Below are positions 41,796 through 50,436 of a DNA stretch of 64,000 bases, piece by piece. Source of the stretch: Amycolatopsis sp. FDAARGOS 1241 (lineage in GTDB: Bacteria; Actinomycetota; Actinomycetes; Mycobacteriales; Pseudonocardiaceae); NCBI RefSeq assembly GCF_016889705.1, contig NZ_CP069526.1:2604001-2668000 (forward strand). Reading direction: 5' to 3'. Numbering within the stretch: the stretch's first letter is position 1; each line of letters starts with the position of its first letter. The position numbers and the translations under genes were made by a program. The notes below the pieces were generated by a model. It searched no databases, was not told where the DNA came from, and was given only the letters and a program-made list of their open reading frames with translations.

Positions 41796-42947
41796 TCAGC
41801 TCGTGCCGAGCTTGTGCAGCACCGCCGCCGCCAGTGCGGTGCGTTCCAGCATCCCGTTGATGCTGATGTGCTCGTGACGCGCGTGCGCCCCGTCGCCCAC
41901 GGCGCCGAAACCGTCGAGGACCGGGTGGCCCAGCGCGGCCACGAAGTTGCCGTCGCTGGCGCCACCGACGGAGGTTTCCGCCAGCGAAACACCGAGCTCG
42001 GCCGCGAGGTCCCGCGCGAGCGAGTAGAGCTCGACGATGGCTTCCGACCGCTCCATCACCGGCCGGTTCCAGCCGCCCTCGACCTTCACCGTGGCGCGGG
42101 GGTCGTGCGCCGCCAGCGCAGCCAGGCCGGCGTCGATGCGCGCGGCTTCGGCGGCGCTGGCCACGCGCACGTCGATCTCGCCGCGGGCGGAGCCGGCGAT
42201 GACGTTCTGGCGGCTGCCGCCGGAGATGACGCCGACGTTCACAGTCGTACCGGCGTCCAGGTCGGTCAGCGCGTGCAGAGCCAGGATCGCGCGGGCCAGC
42301 TCGTCGATCGCGCTCGCGCCCTTGGTGGGGTCGAGCCCGGCGTGGGCTTCGACGCCCGTCGCGTGCACCTGGAACAGCCCGACACCCTTGCGGGAGGTCT
42401 TCACCGCACCGTCGGCGCTCGCCTCGAACACCAGCGTCGCCCGCGTGCCCCCGGCCGCTTCTTCGATCACCGGACGCGAGGCCGGGCTGCCGAGCTCCTC
42501 GTCTCCGTTGAGGACCAGGCGCACGGCCGGGCGCGCCAGTCCGGCGGCGTCCAGCGCGCGCAGCGCCCACACCGCGTGGACCAGGCCCGATTTCATGTCG
42601 AAGATCCCCGGCCCCGTCGCGCGGTCGCCGTCGACGGTGAACGGCCAGTCCGCGAGCGTGCCCAGCGGCCACACCGTGTCGTAGTGGCACAGCAAGAGCA
42701 CCGGCTGCGCGCCGGCGCCCGGGTAGTCGTAGACCTTGATGTCGCCGTACCGGCCGCCGTCGAACTCGCGCACCGCGGCCGGCGCACCGAGCCGCGATCG
42801 CAGCCAGCCGTCCACCCAGGACAGTCCGCGCGTGAGGCTTTCCTTGTCGTCACTGGGTGTTTCGATGCCGACGTACTCGGCGAGGTCGGCGAGCAGGTCG
42901 TCGCGGTGCGCGCGCACCCACTCGTGCAGCTCGCGGATCCCGGTCAC
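41796..42947 (-). CDS. M20-family metallopeptidase (carboxypeptidase G2-like)
   Basis: The 383-residue protein has the M20 zinc ligands in context: His/Asp in VLLLCHYDTVWPLGTLADWP, the bridging Asp in GIFDMKSGL, and Glu-Glu in LVLNGDEELGSP, with the dimerisation domain between (GVEAHAGLDPTKGASAIDEL) and a final HEHISINGM histidine. Relatives remove C-terminal glutamate or hydrolyse N-acyl amino acids. It is the last gene of the six-gene operon; its GTG overlaps the preceding stop (GTGA). It may release an amino acid from the operon's substrate. Confidence 0.88.
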   Translation of the reverse strand: MTGIRELHEWVRAHRDDLLADLAEYVGIETPSDDKESLTRGLSWVDGWLRSRLGAPAAVREFDGGRYGDIKVYDYPGAGAQPVLLLCHYDTVWPLGTLADWPFTVDGDRATGPGIFDMKSGLVHAVWALRALDAAGLARPAVRLVLNGDEELGSPASRPVIEEAAGGTRATLVFEASADGAVKTSRKGVGLFQVHATGVEAHAGLDPTKGASAIDELARAILALHALTDLDAGTTVNVGVISGGSRQNVIAGSARGEIDVRVASAAEAARIDAGLAALAAHDPRATVKVEGGWNRPVMERSEAIVELYSLARDLAAELGVSLAETSVGGASDGNFVAALGHPVLDGFGAVGDGAHARHEHISINGMLERTALAAAVLHKLGTS

Positions 42948-43942
42948 AGGTGTGCCTCCAGTTCGGTGAGGTGGTCCTCGGACATCGGGGTGCCCGATTC
43001 GACGTCGGCCAGGCGCTTGAGCACGGCCTTCAGCAGCGGCACCTCGACGCCGCGGCGGGCGGCTTCGTCGAGCACCGGGCCGTAGTGGTGGTAGACCTCG
43101 ACGGGCCGGTGCCGCACGGCGATGTCGCGCCAGATCCCGCTGCGGTCCTTGGGCTGCGTGCGCAGCCACGCCACGAGCCGATCGGTCGCCTCCTCACGCC
43201 CGGCGGCGCCCGGCAGGTAGGCGGCCGGGTCGAACTGGTCGAACGCCTCCAGCGCCCGCGGACCCGCCGCCGCGAACACCTCCGCCGCGAGCGCGTGCAT
43301 CAGCGGCCGGTGCCGGTCGATCAGGTCGGCCATCGGCGCGTCGACCAGCGCTGTGGTCGTGAGCATCGCCCCGAAGCCGAGCTTCGCCCACAGGTAGCCC
43401 TTGACGTTGGCGGTCGCCTTCGCCGGGCCCCAGGCCTGCAGGTCGGCCACGACCTCCTCCACGCGGTCGCTGATCCGCCCGTCGGGTTCGCCGACGACCA
43501 GGGCGCCCGCCCCGCCGTCGCGGACCACGCCGGGCTCGGCGACGTCGGCGAAGAGGTTCACGAACGCGCCCACGGTGCGCTCCGCGCCCACGAACGACGC
43601 GATCAGCTCCTCGTTCAGCCCATTCTGCAGCGAAACCACGAACCCGTCGCGCGCCAGCCGCGGCTCCAGCCACTGCATCGCCTGCTCGGTGGCCTGTGCC
43701 TTCACCGCGAGCAGCACCCGGCCCAGCTGCGGCGGCGCCTCGTCGGGGACGTACGCGGGCAGGTCCACCCGCTCCGCGCCAGGTGGCCGCACGAGCGTCA
43801 GGCCCCGCGCAGTGATCGCGGCGACGTGCTGCGGGTCGGCGTCCACGACCACGACCGGATGGCCCGCCTTGGCGAGGTGGAACGCGAGCGTCCCGCCGAT
43901 CGCGCCGCCACCGACGACCGTGTATGAGCGGCGGTCAGACAT
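42944..43942 (-). CDS. Ketopantoate reductase-family protein (ApbA/PanE)
   Basis: The 332-residue NADP-dependent protein has a Rossmann start (YTVVGGGAIGGTLAFHLAKA) and the family segments LLAVKAQATEQAMQWL, VSLQNGLNEELIASFVG and WAKLGFGAMLTTTALVDAPM. Classical PanE reduces ketopantoate; members in catabolic operons act on other 2-keto or hydroxy acids, likely here. The ATG at 43942 is preceded by GGAGGTGCTC and overlaps the SDR stop by 8 bp. Confidence 0.85.
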   Translation of the reverse strand: MSDRRSYTVVGGGAIGGTLAFHLAKAGHPVVVVDADPQHVAAITARGLTLVRPPGAERVDLPAYVPDEAPPQLGRVLLAVKAQATEQAMQWLEPRLARDGFVVSLQNGLNEELIASFVGAERTVGAFVNLFADVAEPGVVRDGGAGALVVGEPDGRISDRVEEVVADLQAWGPAKATANVKGYLWAKLGFGAMLTTTALVDAPMADLIDRHRPLMHALAAEVFAAAGPRALEAFDQFDPAAYLPGAAGREEATDRLVAWLRTQPKDRSGIWRDIAVRHRPVEVYHHYGPVLDEAARRGVEVPLLKAVLKRLADVESGTPMSEDHLTELEAHL

Positions 43943-44747
43943 GAGCACCTCCCGTGTGCACCGAACCCTTCTGGACCGCGGTTTCGCCCGACCAGTGCAA
44001 CGGCAGGCCCGCCGCGCCGGCGGTCGACCCGCCGTCGACGCGCAGGATCGACCCGGTGATCCAGCCCGCTTCCGGCCCGGCCAGCCAGAACACGGCGTCG
44101 GCGATCTCGCCCGGGGCGCCCCGGCGCCCGAGCGGGTTCACCGACACCGCCGCGGCATACGCCTCGGTCACGGGGTTCGCCTCGCTGTCCACCGTCACGA
44201 ACCCGGGGCTCACGGCGTTGACGCGGATCCCGTGCGGCCCGAGTTCCACGGCGCACGCCTTGGTCGCCATCTCCAGCGCGGCCTTCGACGTGGCGTAGTG
44301 CGAAGCTCCCGGCCGCGCGCGAGTAGCCGCGCCCGAGGAGATGTTCACGACCGAGCCGGTCGTCCCCGCTGCCACGTGCTTGCGGCCGAACGCGACGGTC
44401 GTGAGCACCGCGGCCCGCACGTTCACGTCCTGCACGCGGTCCCAGCCGGCCGCAGTCAGGTCCAGCAACCGCGTCGCCGGGTAGATGCCCGCGGCGTTCA
44501 CGAGGACGTCGACCGGGCCCTTCGGGCCGGCCCGGTCGACCAACCCTTCCGCGTACTGGGCGTCGGCGAGGTCGCCCGGCAGCTCGGTCACGGTCGCCCC
44601 GTGCTCGGAGCGCAGCCGTTCGGCCACAGTGGACAGTTCGGACGGTCGCAGGTCGGACAGGGCCACCCGGTCGCCCGCGGCGGCGAACCGGGCCGCGATC
44701 GCGGCCCCGATCCCGCCCGCGGCACCGGTGACGAGCACGGTGCGCAT
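43935..44747 (-). CDS. Short-chain dehydrogenase/reductase
   Basis: The 270-residue classical SDR shows TGAAGGIGAAIAARF (cofactor), NAAG in DVLVNAAGIYPATRL, the catalytic Ser in VVNISSGAAT, and YxxxK in HYATSKAALEMATKACAVEL, followed by GIRVNAVSPGFV. It probably oxidises a secondary alcohol in the operon's pathway. Its ATG follows the transporter stop (TAG) with no gap. Confidence 0.9.
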   Translation of the reverse strand: MRTVLVTGAAGGIGAAIAARFAAAGDRVALSDLRPSELSTVAERLRSEHGATVTELPGDLADAQYAEGLVDRAGPKGPVDVLVNAAGIYPATRLLDLTAAGWDRVQDVNVRAAVLTTVAFGRKHVAAGTTGSVVNISSGAATRARPGASHYATSKAALEMATKACAVELGPHGIRVNAVSPGFVTVDSEANPVTEAYAAAVSVNPLGRRGAPGEIADAVFWLAGPEAGWITGSILRVDGGSTAGAAGLPLHWSGETAVQKGSVHTGGAHV

Positions 44748-46055
44748 CTAGAGCTGCTTCCCCTTCGTCTCGGGCATGGTGAGGTACACCGCGACACCGA
44801 TCAGCGCGGCGACGGCGACGTAGATCCACACGAGGTCGCCGTGGTGGTTGGCGTTGAGCCAGGTCGTGACGTACGGCGCGGTGCCGCCGAACACGGCGAC
44901 GGCCAGCGCGTACGGGAGGCCGATACCGGTGGTGCGCACCTCGGGCGGGAACTGCTCGGCCATGATCACCGCGCAGTTGGCCGAGTAACCGACGATCAGC
45001 ACGAGGCCGATCAGCTCGATCACGAACACGCTCCAGAACCCGTTGGCCAGGAAGTGGAACGCGGGCCAGGCGAACACCACGAACCCGGCGGCGAACGCCG
45101 TCATCGTCGCCTTGCGGCCGATCCGGTCCGACAGCAGCCCGCCGAACGGCAGCAGGCAGATGAACACGAGCATCGCCAGCGTGTTGGCCAGCAACGCGGT
45201 CTTGAGCGGGATGCCGGTGGCCAGATGCGCGTACGCCGGCATGTAGCTGACCCACACGTAGTAGATCAGCGTGCCCGCGATCGTCACGCCGGCCACGCGC
45301 AGCGCGGCACCCGGGTGGTCGCGGAACATCGCGACAACGGGGTTGCGCCGCGGCTTCGCGCTGATCTTGCCGAACGCCTCCGTCTCGTGCACCGAGCGCC
45401 GCAGCCACAGTCCGACGAGCCCGAGGAGCCCCGCGATGCCGAACGCCAGGCGCCAGCCCCACCCGTGCAGGTCGGCATCGGACAGCGTCGAGTTGAGGAT
45501 CGTGCCGAGCAGCGCGGCGATGAGCGAGCCCGCGCCGACGGAGACCTGCTGCCACGACCCGGCGAACGCCCGGCGACCGGGTGCGGCCGATTCGATCAGG
45601 AACGCCGACGACGAACCGAACTCGCCGCCCGCGGAGAAGCCCTGCACGAGCCGGGCGAGCAGCAGCACGATCGGGGCGCCCACGCCGATCTGGCTGTAGG
45701 TCGGGCACACGGCGATGACGATCGACGCGGCCGCCATGAGCGAGATGGTGAGCGTGAGGCCCTTCTTGCGGCCGCGCCGGTCGGCGTACGCGCCGAGCAC
45801 CGCACCGCCGATCGGGCGCATCACGAAGCCGACCGCGAACACGGCCAAAGTGGACAGCAGTGCGGTGGTCTCGTTGCCCCCGGCGAAGAACTGGCCGGCG
45901 AAGATGGGGGAGAACGTGGCGTAGACGGCCCAGTCGACCCACTCGACGGTGTTGCCGATGGCGCCGGCGACGATCGCCTTGCGCTGCTCACCGGTCAGCC
46001 GGTGGGTCGCGACGGTGGTGCCTGCAGTGTTCTCAGCGGACGGAACGGTGGTCAC
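44748..46055 (-). CDS. MFS transporter, metabolite:proton symporter (MHS) family
   Basis: The 435-residue protein has 12 predicted helices and clear MHS-family motifs: VAGAIGNTVEWVDWAVYATF, YADRRGRKKGLTLTISLMAA, ARLVQGFSAGGEFGSSSAFL, and GLLSDRIGRKATMTAF. MHS transporters import organic acids such as citrate, ketoglutarate, shikimate or proline/betaine. It likely supplies the substrate of the operon. GTG at 46055 overlaps the deacetylase stop. Confidence 0.9.
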   Translation of the reverse strand: MTTVPSAENTAGTTVATHRLTGEQRKAIVAGAIGNTVEWVDWAVYATFSPIFAGQFFAGGNETTALLSTLAVFAVGFVMRPIGGAVLGAYADRRGRKKGLTLTISLMAAASIVIAVCPTYSQIGVGAPIVLLLARLVQGFSAGGEFGSSSAFLIESAAPGRRAFAGSWQQVSVGAGSLIAALLGTILNSTLSDADLHGWGWRLAFGIAGLLGLVGLWLRRSVHETEAFGKISAKPRRNPVVAMFRDHPGAALRVAGVTIAGTLIYYVWVSYMPAYAHLATGIPLKTALLANTLAMLVFICLLPFGGLLSDRIGRKATMTAFAAGFVVFAWPAFHFLANGFWSVFVIELIGLVLIVGYSANCAVIMAEQFPPEVRTTGIGLPYALAVAVFGGTAPYVTTWLNANHHGDLVWIYVAVAALIGVAVYLTMPETKGKQL

Positions 46056-46948
46056 GGCTGCGCCTCCCCGGCGGTGAGGACGTGGTCGACGATCTGGGCG
46101 TGGGTGGCGAACCACACGCCGTCGTGGCCACTGATGTGCTCGAGCAGCTCGGTGAGGATCGCGACGCGTGAGCGGTGCCCGATGATGTGCGGGTGCATGG
46201 TGAGCTGGAAGATGCCGCCCTCGGCGTACGCGGCGTCGAACTCGTCGCGCCAGATCGAAAGCACCCCGCGCGGCGGCGTGTAGGGCCGCAGCGAGGCGAA
46301 GCGGTCCATCATGAAGTACGGCGCGTCGTCGCGGATCCACTCCACGGGCAGCTCGACGATCCCGGTCGGCTCGCCGTTCTCCAGCAGCTCGTAGCAGTCG
46401 TCGTCGGCCATCAGCGACGAGTCGTACTTCAGGCCGAGTTCACGCGTGATGGCCAGCGTGTGCGCGGAGAAGTCCCACGACGGCGTGCGGATGCCGACGG
46501 GCCGGGTGCCCGCCAGCCGCTCCAGCACGTCGGCGGCGCGGAAGGCGAGGTCTCGCTCCTGGGTCTCCGTGAGCGCGGTGTTGCGTTCGTGGATCCAGCC
46601 GTGCAGCGCCACTTCGTGGCCGGCGTCCGCATAGGTCTTGACCTCGCCGTCGTGCAACAGAGCCGACACGGCGGGGACGAAGAAGGACGCGGGCGCGTTG
46701 AACCGCTCCAGCAGCCGCAGCAACCGGGGGACGCCGACGCGCGCGCCGTACTCGCCTTGCGCGAGCTTGCCGGGCAGCACCTCGCCGTCGCGCAGGGCCG
46801 GCGTTTCGTGGTCGGAGTCGAACGACAGCGCGACAGCTGCTTTCGCATCACCGGGCCACGACTTCGGGCGCAGCGCTCGGCCGGCGCGGACGTGCTCGAC
46901 GTGGCCGCGCCACGTCGCCTCGTCCCAGAGCCACGGTTGGTCCGTCAT
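46052..46948 (-). CDS. Polysaccharide deacetylase-family (NodB-homology, PuuE-like) hydrolase
   Basis: The 298-residue protein has NodB-type motifs: AVALSFDSDHETPALRDGEV (metal-binding Asp region), EVALHGWIHERN (paired histidines), GIRTPSWDFSAHTL, and FQLTMHPHIIGHRSR near the end. The lack of a signal peptide and the SFDSDHET form place it with cytoplasmic amide/imide hydrolases such as allantoinase PuuE or cyclic imidases rather than wall deacetylases. Together with the M20 peptidase this suggests stepwise amide hydrolysis of an imported compound. ATG overlaps the AsnC stop. Confidence 0.82.
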   Translation of the reverse strand: MTDQPWLWDEATWRGHVEHVRAGRALRPKSWPGDAKAAVALSFDSDHETPALRDGEVLPGKLAQGEYGARVGVPRLLRLLERFNAPASFFVPAVSALLHDGEVKTYADAGHEVALHGWIHERNTALTETQERDLAFRAADVLERLAGTRPVGIRTPSWDFSAHTLAITRELGLKYDSSLMADDDCYELLENGEPTGIVELPVEWIRDDAPYFMMDRFASLRPYTPPRGVLSIWRDEFDAAYAEGGIFQLTMHPHIIGHRSRVAILTELLEHISGHDGVWFATHAQIVDHVLTAGEAQP

Positions 46949-47955
46949 GCTTCCTCCAGGGTTGCGGCTGCCGCGGGGGTGGGCGCCCACGCGCGTTTGA
47001 GGGTCGAGACCTGCAGGGTCACGTCGGCTTCCCGCAGGCCCGGGAGGGCGCCGACGACGTCGGTGGTGTGGCGGTAGAGCTCGCCGTAGTGGCGCAACAC
47101 GATCTGGCCGACGAGGTTGAACCGGCCGGTGGTCGCGCTCAGGTACTTCGTCCCGGGGTGCCCGGCGAGCTGCTGGCCGGCGCGGTCCAGTTCGGCCGGG
47201 ACGACCGAGAGCCACAGCATGAATTCGAGCGCGTAGCCGAACATCGCGGGTTCGGCCAGGGTGCGAAAGCGCAGGCAGCCGCGGCGCACGAGGGAGTCGA
47301 CCCGGCGCGCGACGGTCGATTCGCTCATGCCGACGTGGCGCGACACCTCTTTGAACGAGACCCGGCCGTCTTCCCCGAGCACCGCGCTGATCGCCAGGTC
47401 GAGCTCGTCGAGGTGCTCGGGCGGGCGTTCCCAATGCTGCTCCTCGAACGGCCGCACGTCGCCGCCGCGCAGCTCGGCCACCGCGTCGGCGGTGAGCTCG
47501 CCCGAATCCCAGTCGTGGTTGGAGGTGAACGTGCGCATCACGGCGAAGGTCTCGGCGTCGCGCACGTTGCCCGCCGCGGGGAAGTCGCCCTGGAGGCGGG
47601 CGACGTCGCGGTAGGTCGGGAGCACGAACTCCGCCGAGCAGTCGGCGCTGCCCGCGAGCACGGTGGCGTAGCGGACCTCCGGCCGCGCGGCCAGCTCCTC
47701 GGCGACGGCGGCGGCCGTGCCCGGCCGGCAGCGCAGGCGCGCCAGCACCGGCACGCCGAGGCCACAGCGCAGCACGTCGACAACGCCGATCACCCGCAGC
47801 TGCCCGCTTTCGGTGAGCTGGCCGGCGCGGCGCAGCACCGTCGACTCACTCGAGCCCACGTGCCGCGCGATGGCGCCCCACGACGCCCGCCCGTTGAGCT
47901 GGAGCGCGGCGACGATCCGCCGGTCCAGATCGCTCACTTTGACCTCGTCCTGCAT
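46945..47955 (-). CDS. Lrp/AsnC-family regulator with duplicated modules
   Basis: The 336-residue protein is twice the usual Lrp length, with one module at about 1-150 (SDLDRRIVAALQLNGRASWG, AIARHVGSSESTVLRRAGQL) and a second at about 180-336 (LDELDLAISAVLGEDGRVSF, KEVSRHVGMSESTVARRVDS), each a helix-turn-helix plus ligand domain. This tandem AsnC form is common in actinobacteria beside amino-acid or amide catabolic genes. It starts the six-gene operon. A possible promoter (TTGACT, 17-bp spacer, GAAGAT) lies in the 55-bp gap upstream. Confidence 0.9.
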   Translation of the reverse strand: MQDEVKVSDLDRRIVAALQLNGRASWGAIARHVGSSESTVLRRAGQLTESGQLRVIGVVDVLRCGLGVPVLARLRCRPGTAAAVAEELAARPEVRYATVLAGSADCSAEFVLPTYRDVARLQGDFPAAGNVRDAETFAVMRTFTSNHDWDSGELTADAVAELRGGDVRPFEEQHWERPPEHLDELDLAISAVLGEDGRVSFKEVSRHVGMSESTVARRVDSLVRRGCLRFRTLAEPAMFGYALEFMLWLSVVPAELDRAGQQLAGHPGTKYLSATTGRFNLVGQIVLRHYGELYRHTTDVVGALPGLREADVTLQVSTLKRAWAPTPAAAATLEEA

Positions 47956-48010
47956 GAGGCGAATCTTCGGTGCAGGAATCCGTCAAGTCAAGGGGTCTGC
48001 TTGCAAGAAA

Positions 48011-48562
48011 TCAGCGACCGGGGTCGGCTTGCAGGGCGAGGAACCGCTCCATCGCCGCGTCGACGGCCTTCCGGTCGCCGGTGGTCACGAGGTCGAGCAG
48101 CAGCCCGCGCGCGACCGCGAGGCCCAGCCGGGCCTGGGCCGGCCGGTCCTGCTCGGGCACGCCGAAGCGGGCGAGCAGTGCCTCGAGGGGGACGAGCCAG
48201 TCGGCGATCACGCCGTCGAGGAATTCGGCGGTGCCGGGGGTGTCGCCGAGGGCCTGGCCGTAGAGCTGGAAGAAGAGTTTTTCGTTGTGGCGCAGGGATT
48301 CATCGGTGAGGTGGCGCCAGAAAACCCGGGCCGCCTGGGTCGGCGGCAGGTCAGGGTCGATGTGGTCCAGCACGCTGCGCTGCCTGCGTTCGACCTCGCG
48401 CGCGACCTCGGTGAGCAGGCCCTCTTTCGAGCCGAAGTGGTAGATGAGCATCCGGTGGCTCGTGCCGATCGCGGCCGCGACCGCGCGGAGGCTCTGGGCC
48501 GCGCCGAGGCGGGCGATGTGGTCGACCGCCGCGCCGAGGAGGTTTTCCCTTGAATCGACCAT
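48011..48562 (-). CDS. TetR-family transcriptional regulator
   Basis: The 183-residue protein has a TetR helix-turn-helix (LLGAAVDHIARLGAAQSLRA, VAAAIGTSHRMLIYHFGSKE) and helical ligand domain. Its ATG directly abuts two tandem perfect palindromes, and no ribosome-binding sequence separates them, so the message may be leaderless or the leader very short. The divergent SRPBCC gene begins 51 bp away. Autorepression is likely. Confidence 0.9.
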   Translation of the reverse strand: MVDSRENLLGAAVDHIARLGAAQSLRAVAAAIGTSHRMLIYHFGSKEGLLTEVAREVERRQRSVLDHIDPDLPPTQAARVFWRHLTDESLRHNEKLFFQLYGQALGDTPGTAEFLDGVIADWLVPLEALLARFGVPEQDRPAQARLGLAVARGLLLDLVTTGDRKAVDAAMERFLALQADPGR

Positions 48563-48593
48563 GTACCAGATGGTACATGTACCACGTGGTACA
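48562..48593. promoter_or_regulatory. Tandem TetR operators
   Basis: Two adjacent perfect 16-bp palindromes, TGTACCAGATGGTACA and TGTACCACGTGGTACA, differ only in the two central bases. They share half-site TGTACCA and lie between divergent tetR and SRPBCC genes. Two dimers could bind side by side. Confidence 0.88.
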
Positions 48594-48613
48594 GAGACTC
48601 CGAGGAGACCGCC

Positions 48614-49054
48614 ATGCAGCACATCTCGGTGCGGGCCCGCACGCCCGCCACCCCGGCCACCGTCTACGCCCTCCTGTGCGACGGCGCGAGCTGGCCGCGC
48701 TGGTCGCCACTCGGCTCGTTCGAACTCGCGCGGCCGGGCGCGCAGGAACGCGAGGGGCTCGGCGCGTTGCGCCTGTTCCGCACCGGCCGCACCCGCTCGT
48801 GCGAGGAAGTCATCGCCCTGGAACCCGACCGCCGGTTCGGCTACGCACTTCGCAGCGGGCTGCCGCTGCGCGACTACCGCGCCTACGTCGACCTGACCCC
48901 CGTCGCCGGCGGCACGGAGATCCACTGGCACTCCACGTTCACCGGCAAGGTGCCGGGCACGGGCTGGTTCTACCGGCTCGTGCTGCACCGGTTCATCGAG
49001 CGCGTGGTGGCCGGCCTCGTGGCGGAGACGACCCGGGTGGCGCGAGCGAGCTAG
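48614..49054 (+). CDS. SRPBCC-family (polyketide cyclase/dehydrase-like) protein
   Basis: The 146-residue protein follows the SRPBCC fold: ISVRARTPATPATVYALLCD, WPRWSPLGSFELARPG, GGTEIHWHSTFTGKVPGTGW and a C-terminal amphipathic helix (FIERVVAGLVAETTRVA). These proteins bind hydrophobic ligands in a deep pocket. It is divergent from TetR and shares the tandem operators, so it may be induced by the TetR ligand. ATG at 48614 follows GAGGAGACC. Confidence 0.85.
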   Translation: MQHISVRARTPATPATVYALLCDGASWPRWSPLGSFELARPGAQEREGLGALRLFRTGRTRSCEEVIALEPDRRFGYALRSGLPLRDYRAYVDLTPVAGGTEIHWHSTFTGKVPGTGWFYRLVLHRFIERVVAGLVAETTRVARAS

Positions 49055-49095
49055 GGACAGCGCCGCGCTGGGGGTGCGGCGCTGCCTCGGCTGTT

Positions 49096-49112
49096 ACTCT
49101 CTTCCGGAGAGT
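49096..49112. promoter_or_regulatory. Candidate HxlR operator
   Basis: A perfect inverted repeat ACTCTC-TTCCG-GAGAGT ends 13 bp before the GTG of the HxlR gene, overlapping its ribosome-binding region. HxlR/MarR-like proteins often bind sites of this length and repress themselves. Confidence 0.6.
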
Positions 49113-49125
49113 GAGGAGATCTCCC

Positions 49126-49500
49126 GTGACGCAGGGCAACCCGTACGACCGCGACTGCCCGACCCGCCAGCTGCTCGACCGCATCGGCGACCAGTGGACG
49201 GTCCTCATCGTCGGCACCCTCCGCGACGGCCCGCTGCGCTTCACGCAGATCGGCAAGCGCGTCGAGGGCATCTCTCAGAAGGTCCTGACGCAAACCCTGC
49301 GCAGCCTCGTCCGCGATGGCATCCTCACCCGCACCGCCTACCCGGTCATCCCGCCGAAGGTGGAGTACGAACTCACCCCGCTCGGCCACGACCTCGCCGA
49401 ACCCCTCGACATGCTCGACCTCTGGGCGCGCCGCCACATGGACCAGGTCACGGCCGCCCGCGAAGCGTTCGACGTGCAGCAATCGGCCGCGTCGGCCTGA
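49126..49500 (+). CDS. HxlR-family winged-helix regulator
   Basis: The 124-residue protein matches HxlR: CPTRQLLDRIGDQWTVLIVG, TLRDGPLRFTQIGKRVEGIS, QKVLTQTLRSLVRDGILTR, VEYELTPLGHDLAEPLDML. The single N-terminal cysteine (DRDCPT, residue 11) is the position used for thiol or aldehyde sensing in relatives such as YodB and HxlR. GTG at 49126. It follows the SRPBCC gene on the same strand by 71 bp but has its own palindrome. Confidence 0.9.
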   Translation: MTQGNPYDRDCPTRQLLDRIGDQWTVLIVGTLRDGPLRFTQIGKRVEGISQKVLTQTLRSLVRDGILTRTAYPVIPPKVEYELTPLGHDLAEPLDMLDLWARRHMDQVTAAREAFDVQQSAASA

Positions 49501-49510
49501 GGTACCCCGG

Positions 49511-49780
49511 ATGCATGAGCGCGACCCGCTGGCGTGGGGTGGCTCCGGCCAGCACGGGAACCGAGAGGTGCTCCAGCTGTCTGAACGCCCGAGTTCGGGG
49601 GAGACCGGCCCAGCTCTCGCTGCGGCCAAGTCGGAGCCGGCGCCGGTTTTCGTCACCGCCTTTCCCGACAAGGCGGTCGATGCTTTCGAAATCGGCGCAG
49701 TCGACTACGTGCTCAAGCCCTGTCGGCAGCGCAGGCTCGACCGCGCGATCGCTCGGATCAGGAACAAACGCGCCGACTGA
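49511..49780 (+). pseudogene. LytR/AlgR-type response regulator, receiver-domain fragment
   Basis: The 89-residue frame ends with PAPVFVTAFPDKAVDAFEIG and AVDYVLKPCRQRRLDRAIAR, the second half of a receiver domain of the LytTR response regulators (conserved Thr and Lys present). The phospho-acceptor half is missing and replaced by unrelated sequence, and no LytTR DNA-binding domain follows. It is probably a relic left by deletion. Confidence 0.65.
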
Positions 49781-49788
49781 CCCGCGAC

Positions 49789-50436
49789 TCAGCTGACCAG
49801 CCCCGCCTCGTGGGCCAGCAAGCCGGCCTGGGTGCGGTTGCTGCAGTCCAGCTTGACGAGCATCCGGGACACGTAGCTCTTCACCGTCGCCTCCGCGAGG
49901 TGCAGTCGGGCGGCGATGTCCGCATTGGACAGTCCCTCGCCGAGGCAGGTGAGGACGTCGCGTTCGCGCTCGGTGAGGGGTTCCGTGCGGCGGCGGGCTT
50001 CGTCGGTGCGGGCGTGGCCGCCCGACGACAGGGCGACGAGGCGGCGCGTCGCGGACGGGGACAGCACCGTGTGCCCGTCCGCGGCGACGCGGACCAAACC
50101 GATGAGATCCTCCGGCGGCGTCGATTTCACGAGGAAACCGGTGGCGCCCGCGCGCAGCGCGCGGATCACGTACGTGTCGGCGTCGAACGTCGTGAGGGCG
50201 ACCACCGCGGGCGGGTCTGGCAGGGCGGTGATGCGCGCGGTGGCCGTGAGCCCGTCGACACCGGGCATGCGCAGGTCCATCAGCACCACGTCGGGGCGGT
50301 GCCGGACGACGGCTTCCACCGCTTCGGCGCCGTCGGCGGCCTGGGCGAGCACCTCGATGTCGCCGGCGGAGCCGAGGATCGTGCGCAGGTGCGCGCAGAC
50401 CATCGGTTCGTCGTCGGCCACGACCACCGTGATCAC
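49789..50436 (-). CDS. Two-component response regulator, NarL/LuxR family
   Basis: The 215-residue protein has a receiver domain (ADDEP, phospho-acceptor Asp54 in VVLMDLRMPGVDG, ALTTFDAD, and GATGFLVKSTPPEDLIGLVR) and a LuxR helix-turn-helix (LTERERDVLTCLGEGLSNAD, IAARLHLAEATVKSYVSRML). It is coupled by a GTGA overlap to the kinase gene that precedes it. Because that kinase carries an in-frame stop, this regulator may now respond to another phosphate donor. Confidence 0.93.
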   Translation of the reverse strand: MITVVVADDEPMVCAHLRTILGSAGDIEVLAQAADGAEAVEAVVRHRPDVVLMDLRMPGVDGLTATARITALPDPPAVVALTTFDADTYVIRALRAGATGFLVKSTPPEDLIGLVRVAADGHTVLSPSATRRLVALSSGGHARTDEARRRTEPLTERERDVLTCLGEGLSNADIAARLHLAEATVKSYVSRMLVKLDCSNRTQAGLLAHEAGLVS

